Both the position numbers and the translations under genes were made by a program. From NCBI RefSeq assembly GCF_013823385.1, contig NZ_PNMA01000017.1:1-64000 (forward strand): a stretch of 64,000 nucleotides of DNA. The letters are read 5' to 3'. Numbering within the stretch: position 1 is the first letter of the stretch; every line of letters starts with the position of its first letter. The stretch comes from Hyphomonas sp. (GTDB lineage: Bacteria; Pseudomonadota; Alphaproteobacteria; Caulobacterales; Hyphomonadaceae). Below, in pieces: positions 59,247 to 64,000 of the stretch. The notes under the pieces were generated by a model. That model worked only from the letters and a program-made list of their open reading frames with translations, was not told where the DNA came from and made no database searches.

Positions 59247-60176
59247 ATGACGATGATGCGAACCGACCTCGACCACCTCCCCCATGGCAAGCAGCGCGAA
59301 CTCGCCCGCGTGACGGAAATCCTGTTCGAGGAATTTGCTGACGCCATGGCGGGCGCTTCTTCCCCGACGAAGAAGCAAGGCCGCATCCTCAAGATCATCC
59401 TCTTCGGGTCGTATGCACGCGGGACCTGGGTGGACGAGCCCCATACCGCGAAGGGATACCTCAGCGACTATGACCTGCTGATCGTCGTCAACCAACAGAG
59501 CGTCGTTGATTTCGCGACCTACTGGTACCGGGCCGAAGACCGGATCATGCGGGAAACCAGCATCAGGACCCCGGTCAATTTCATCGTGCACACGATGGAC
59601 GAGGTGAACGATGCCCTCCGCCAGGGCCAGTACTTCTTTACCGACATCATCAAAGAGGGCATCGCGCTTTATGACCTCAAGGGCAGCACGCCCTTCGTGA
59701 CGCCACAGCCGCAGACGGCCGGGGAAGCGCTGACCACTGCAGAAAAGCACTTTGAGGTAAGGTTTCCTCGGATTGAACAGGCCCTTACAGGCGCCAAGTT
59801 CTACGTGTCTGTAGGCAACCTGCGTGACGCAGCATTCACATTTCACCAAGCCGTGGAGCGCGCCTATACTTGCCTGCTCCTTGTAGAGACGAATTACTCG
59901 CCATCAACGCACAGCATAAAATTCCTACGCTCCCTTGCAGAGCAGATCGACCCGAACCTGATCACAGCTTGGCCGCGTGAGACGAAGCATGACCGGCGGC
60001 TGTTTGAATTGCTCAAGCGCGGATACATTGATGCGCGGTATTCAGAGCACTACGCCATCACAGTTGAGGAGCTTGCCTGGCTCGGTGAGCGGGCGGAAGT
60101 CCTTCGGGAGCTTGTGGGAAAACGTTCGCAATGCAAAATCGAGCAATTGAGAGATGGCGCGCTATCCAGTGGTTAA
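59247..60176 (+). CDS. fused MNT nucleotidyltransferase-HEPN domain protein
   Basis: N-terminal ILFGSYARGTWVDEPHTAKGYLSDYDLLIVV; C-terminal FHQAVERAYTCLLL...RGYIDARYSEHYAIT. Confidence 0.9.
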   Translation: MTMMRTDLDHLPHGKQRELARVTEILFEEFADAMAGASSPTKKQGRILKIILFGSYARGTWVDEPHTAKGYLSDYDLLIVVNQQSVVDFATYWYRAEDRIMRETSIRTPVNFIVHTMDEVNDALRQGQYFFTDIIKEGIALYDLKGSTPFVTPQPQTAGEALTTAEKHFEVRFPRIEQALTGAKFYVSVGNLRDAAFTFHQAVERAYTCLLLVETNYSPSTHSIKFLRSLAEQIDPNLITAWPRETKHDRRLFELLKRGYIDARYSEHYAITVEELAWLGERAEVLRELVGKRSQCKIEQLRDGALSSG

Positions 60177-60481
60177 GTTCTTCACCGGGAGTGGGCGTTT
60201 CTCCAGCATCCAGCAGGAGCGCATCATGTTCTCGCCGAAAGTACAAAGATATCGCAGTTCTTTGTTGTCTGCAGTTGGCGCGAACGAAAATTGAAGGGAT
60301 CGCTCTTCACTTGGTCAAATTAGGCACAGTGCAGCCACTTGGACGCACCGACCGGCACTTCACGTTAAATCTCGAAGTCAGAAACTCGTGCATGAACCAA
60401 GTGAAAGGATACGGCAAAATGCTGCGATCGTAAGAATACCGCACCTGTTTGGCCAGAGTACGCAATTTTTACGCTACCAAG

Positions 60482-60787
60482 TTAGAAGCCGAGAAACGAC
60501 TTGGCAGCTGACATGTTAGGAGCGTAGCTTATGTTTGACTGTCCGAAGTCTGACACAAGCGCAGGCTCCAGAACCCCTCCTCCAGTTTGATAGTCTTTTG
60601 TATTCGAAGACAGAAAAACTGCTGTGGTTTGCATTCCTGCGGCGCGCAGCGAATCTAGTGCATCCAGATAGGTTTCAACAACAATGCAGTCTTTCGAAGA
60701 TTCCTTGCCTCTGCGCGCTGGGGCGATGTTTTGATTCATTCGCTTCATCGCGCGGACGGCAATTTCATCCCTAGTAGGCAAGCGCAA
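60482..60787 (-). pseudogene. C-terminal remnant of a PIN-domain (DUF4935-like) protein
   Basis: ARRGKESSKDCIVVETYLDALDSLRAAGMQTTAVFLSSNTKDYQ...YAPNMSAAKSFLGF with in-frame stop immediately upstream and no N-terminus. Confidence 0.55.
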
Positions 60788-60914
60788 TTTTTGGTAGTTT
60801 CATGCCGTTTCATTGGGTTGCGGAACGCTCCTTACTATCCCTGTATATATTGAATTATTTCACGATTCATGCTCCCTTAGGTTTCATCGCGTTTTTCTTC
60901 AAGCAGCGGCCAAA

Positions 60915-61000
60915 TGGGACCCGGGGTCCTTGACCCCCTGTATGAGGCTTGGAGCCGAAATCGGATCGTCTGGGGGTCAGAAGTCCCTCCCGGGGTCCCA
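60915..61000. promoter_or_regulatory. long imperfect inverted repeat directly upstream of the integrase RBS
   Basis: tgggacccggggtccttgaccccc (60915-60938) versus gggggtcagaagtccctcccggggtccca (60972-61000). Confidence 0.7.
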
Positions 61001-61010
61001 AAGGAGGAAT

Positions 61011-62300
61011 ATGATGCGACAGAATATGACAGCGCGCTTCGTGGAAACCATCAAACCCAAGTCAGGCGAACGCCTCACCGTTACAGACTCAGTCGTCGAA
61101 GGGCTGGAGCTTCGGGTCGGCACGAACGGCTCAAAAATGTGGTCGCTGCGCTACCGGACAAAGGGCGGTAAGCGAAACAGACTTTCCCTTGGACGGTATC
61201 CCGCCCTCACACTCGCCGAAGCGCGGGACCGGGCCATCCAGGCGCTCGCGGCTGCTGTCAGTGGCGGTGATCCGGCAGCCGTCAGGAAGACCGAGAAAGC
61301 GGAGGCAATCGCGGCAGAACGCACTGTCGAGGATCTCGCTACAGCGTTCTTTGCCTCGCCCGAAGCCGCCCAGCGCACAAAGCAGACAAACATCATGGAA
61401 TCGGGGGTCTGGCGAAACCACCTCGCTCCGAAACTGGCAAAACGTCCATTGCAGGAACTGAAACGCGGCGAAGTGCGCGCCTGTATCCGGGAGGTCGCCG
61501 AAGCCTCCGGGAACAGGACAGCAAATTATACCCATGCTGTCCTGCGACGGATCTATAATTTTGGCATCCGGGAAGAATGGGTCGAGATGAACCCGGCTCA
61601 GTTTCCCCAGCTCTATCAACACAGGTCCCGCGACCGCGTCCTGAGTGAAGCTGAAATCCGGCTATTCTGGCAGACCTGGTCGGTGGCAAAGACCGGCGGG
61701 AAGCTGGGCGTGTCCGAACCCATCGCGATCGCCCTCCAGCTCTGCCTGGCAACGCTGCAGCGGGCGGGCGAAATCATCGGCATGCACACGGATGAACTGG
61801 ACTGGACCACCCGGTCCTGGGTGATTGCGTCGGAGCGGTCGAAGAACCGGAGGTCCCATCATGTGCCCCTCTCTCCTCTCAGCCAGCAGCTGATCCGGCG
61901 AGCGCTGTCGCTCGCCACAGCGACCGAAGTTCCAAAAGATATCGATAAACCCCTGCCGCGGCTCGTCGCCGATTACCGGGGCCACGTCTTCCCGGCGATC
62001 CATGGCAACGGGCCGGTAGATCGTCACGTCGTCACGCGTGCCATGAGCCGGATCCGTGAGAAGCTGAACATCGACAATGCAACCGCCCATGACCTGCGCC
62101 GCACAGGCGCAAGCATGATGGCGTCCGAGCGGTGCGGCGTGCGCGGAGAAGTGATCGCCCGCATCCTCAACCACACACCGCTCGGCTCACCGGTCACGCA
62201 GATCTATAACCGGTATGACTATGCGGCGGAGAAACGCGCCGCGCTCGAACTCTGGGCTGAAACCCTGCTGAAGATAAGCAGTGTGGCGCAGTCAAAATAG
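61011..62300 (+). CDS. int: tyrosine-type site-specific integrase (P4-like, DUF4102 N-terminus)
   Basis: KMWSLRYRTKGGKRNRLSLGRYPALTLAEARDRA; catalytic ATHDLRRTGASMM-type and HTPLGSPVTQIYNRYDY; start trimmed to ATG 61011 after aaggagg. Confidence 0.95.
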   Translation: MMRQNMTARFVETIKPKSGERLTVTDSVVEGLELRVGTNGSKMWSLRYRTKGGKRNRLSLGRYPALTLAEARDRAIQALAAAVSGGDPAAVRKTEKAEAIAAERTVEDLATAFFASPEAAQRTKQTNIMESGVWRNHLAPKLAKRPLQELKRGEVRACIREVAEASGNRTANYTHAVLRRIYNFGIREEWVEMNPAQFPQLYQHRSRDRVLSEAEIRLFWQTWSVAKTGGKLGVSEPIAIALQLCLATLQRAGEIIGMHTDELDWTTRSWVIASERSKNRRSHHVPLSPLSQQLIRRALSLATATEVPKDIDKPLPRLVADYRGHVFPAIHGNGPVDRHVVTRAMSRIREKLNIDNATAHDLRRTGASMMASERCGVRGEVIARILNHTPLGSPVTQIYNRYDYAAEKRAALELWAETLLKISSVAQSK

Positions 62301-62423
62301 CAAATAAACTGAATGACATCTCAGCCTCGTCCGATGCGGCTAAAGATACACCCCCCACGGCTTCTTGCGGGGATGCGCTTTTCCAGCGCGATCACTAGAA
62401 ACGTTGTACGATTCTGCAACGGC

Positions 62424-63245
62424 CTAATCGAGAAGCTTGTCTTTCAGGGCGCTCACATCTATTTCATCTAAACCGTACACGGTCTTTACAAATGATTCGA
62501 TGGTCCCGTGCTGTCCTTCCAGCTCGGAGAACGTTGCCCTTATATAGTCGGGATGGGACATGAGAAGCGGCTCAACCACCTCCTCAGCGAGCTCGCGCAA
62601 CATACTTTGCCCGTGCAGCCCGGAGGGGGTCTTGTCGTCGAGGCCAAGCTCCTTTCGGTAATCCACGATCCGGGCCGACAGCGCGTAATCTTCGATGACG
62701 AGAGGCTCGGGGACACCCAACAGAGACAGGATGATGGCAGCCAGGACCCCGGTTCTGTCTTTTCCGGCGGCGCAATGAAACAGAAGCGGAAACTCTCCTT
62801 CAGCCAGGCATCGCAAGACTGATGCATAAGCCTCAGCATGATCGTAGGGCAGGCGCCTGTAAAGTTTTAGCATTAAATCGGTCACGGCTTCCGGCCGCAG
62901 GTCAGGGTCTGTAAACGTGGCGGCCATCGCATCCAGGTTGCCATTGTCGCCCGACTGGAAGCCGGCCTGCCTGACAGGGTTGCCGACCCAGACAGTGGGT
63001 AAGGCGTTGCGTTCCTCCGGGGTTCGCAAGTCAAACACGCCTTTCAGCTCCAATCTGTCGATTTTGCGATAGTCAGACTGCGTCAGCTTATTCAGCCCTG
63101 CAGAACGGAAAATCTGATATCTCCTAACGGATTTTCCGCAGACGGTAGGATATCCACCAAGATCACGGAAGTTCTGCGCTCCCTGCAGTTTCAGGACGCG
63201 GCTGGGAACACTTCCTGCGTAGGGTTTGAATGTACGTATCCACAT
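62424..63245 (-). CDS. tyrosine-protein phosphatase
   Basis: FHCAAGKDRTGVLAAIIL (CX5R P-loop), NFRDLGGYPT. Confidence 0.93.
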   Translation of the reverse strand: MWIRTFKPYAGSVPSRVLKLQGAQNFRDLGGYPTVCGKSVRRYQIFRSAGLNKLTQSDYRKIDRLELKGVFDLRTPEERNALPTVWVGNPVRQAGFQSGDNGNLDAMAATFTDPDLRPEAVTDLMLKLYRRLPYDHAEAYASVLRCLAEGEFPLLFHCAAGKDRTGVLAAIILSLLGVPEPLVIEDYALSARIVDYRKELGLDDKTPSGLHGQSMLRELAEEVVEPLLMSHPDYIRATFSELEGQHGTIESFVKTVYGLDEIDVSALKDKLLD

Positions 63246-63374
63246 ATCCGCCTTCTATCCGATTTTATCGCATGCTTGGGCCCACCGGAATTCATTGCCG
63301 CGCCCCCGCCGACAGAGATCAGCGGATTGCTGACGCTGGTAGAGTTTGCGAAACAAGACCGCGACGTCGCGTTC

Positions 63375-64000
63375 TCATGAACTCATGATGCGCTGGGCCA
63401 TGTCCCAGTAAAATGCAGTCATGGCCTTGTACTGGGCGGCAATATCTCCAGGGAGATATCTCGACATGGACCCCATGCAGATCAGAATTTCATAAGCGGC
63501 GTGCACCTTATAATAGCTCAGATCGCCGATCGGCTTTCCACCGACATCCGCATACATTGAAAGCCAGTCTGCTTCTGTGGGCGGAGCGACCGGCAGACTT
63601 GCCGCATGCGGCCGATGTGGATCCATTGAGACAATCTGAATTGCCAGATCGAGCTCCGCCGCGCCGACCGAACTCAGCTCCCAGTCAAGCATCGCAGAGA
63701 CACGATTGTTATGCAGCAGATAATTGCCGAGATTGGGGTCTCCATGCATGAGCACAGGCTGTCTGATAACCGGCGCATTTGTCAGCAGCCACTCATGGAT
63801 CGGAAGCAAGCGCTCATAATCATCGGGCCTGGCCCAGTCCCAAGTCTTGCGCCACCAGTTAATGAATTTCTCCGGCGGCGACCCGCCATGGGCCTCTTTC
63901 GAAAAATCCGCCAGGCCGTAAGCGGCGTAGTCGAGACTGTGCACGGCTGCGAGATTGCGAAGAATGTCGAGATAAATTTCACGGCGCTCAGGCTGAGTTG
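63375..64000 (-). CDS. aminoglycoside phosphotransferase-fold (APH) family protein, truncated by window edge
   Basis: LMHGDPNLGNYLLHNNRVSAMLDWELSSVGAAELDLAIQ; frame open to 64000 (TQPERREIYLDILRNLAAVHSLDY). Confidence 0.9.
   Translation of the reverse strand, partial: TQPERREIYLDILRNLAAVHSLDYAAYGLADFSKEAHGGSPPEKFINWWRKTWDWARPDDYERLLPIHEWLLTNAPVIRQPVLMHGDPNLGNYLLHNNRVSAMLDWELSSVGAAELDLAIQIVSMDPHRPHAASLPVAPPTEADWLSMYADVGGKPIGDLSYYKVHAAYEILICMGSMSRYLPGDIAAQYKAMTAFYWDMAQRIMSS

Noticed and set aside
60180-60480. Possible degenerate transposase fragment between the MNT-HEPN gene and the PIN remnant
   Set aside because: No frame gave a convincing transposase motif; needs BLASTX

Overview
The window looks like an alphaproteobacterial chromosome, probably Hyphomonas-like (inference from gene content and GC-rich coding style). 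Positions ~1-45,300 are ordinary core genome: secA, gap-pgk-fba, thrS, cysS, folE, mdh, argJ, rppH, ctpA/envC, rpmE, thiE and similar genes, with several dispersed palindromic intergenic repeats. Positions ~45,650-62,300 are an accessory, defence-type island. It holds a compact operon hsdM-hsdS-[small HEPN protein]-[DUF262/HNH GmrSD-like protein]-hsdR, then an overlapping two-gene module of a nucleoid-associated (NdpA/PF04245-like) protein plus a novel multi-TM protein. These are followed by ardA-like antirestriction, DUF736, a fused nucleotidyltransferase-HEPN protein, a truncated PIN-domain remnant and a tyrosine integrase. The strongest candidates for something undescribed are (i) the HEPN and DUF262-HNH genes translationally packed inside a type I RM operon, with the HEPN gene in the slot occupied by prrC in the E. 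coli prr locus, and (ii) the NdpA-like/membrane-protein pair. No tRNA, rRNA or CRISPR array was recognised. All family calls come from reading motifs by eye; no database search was run.
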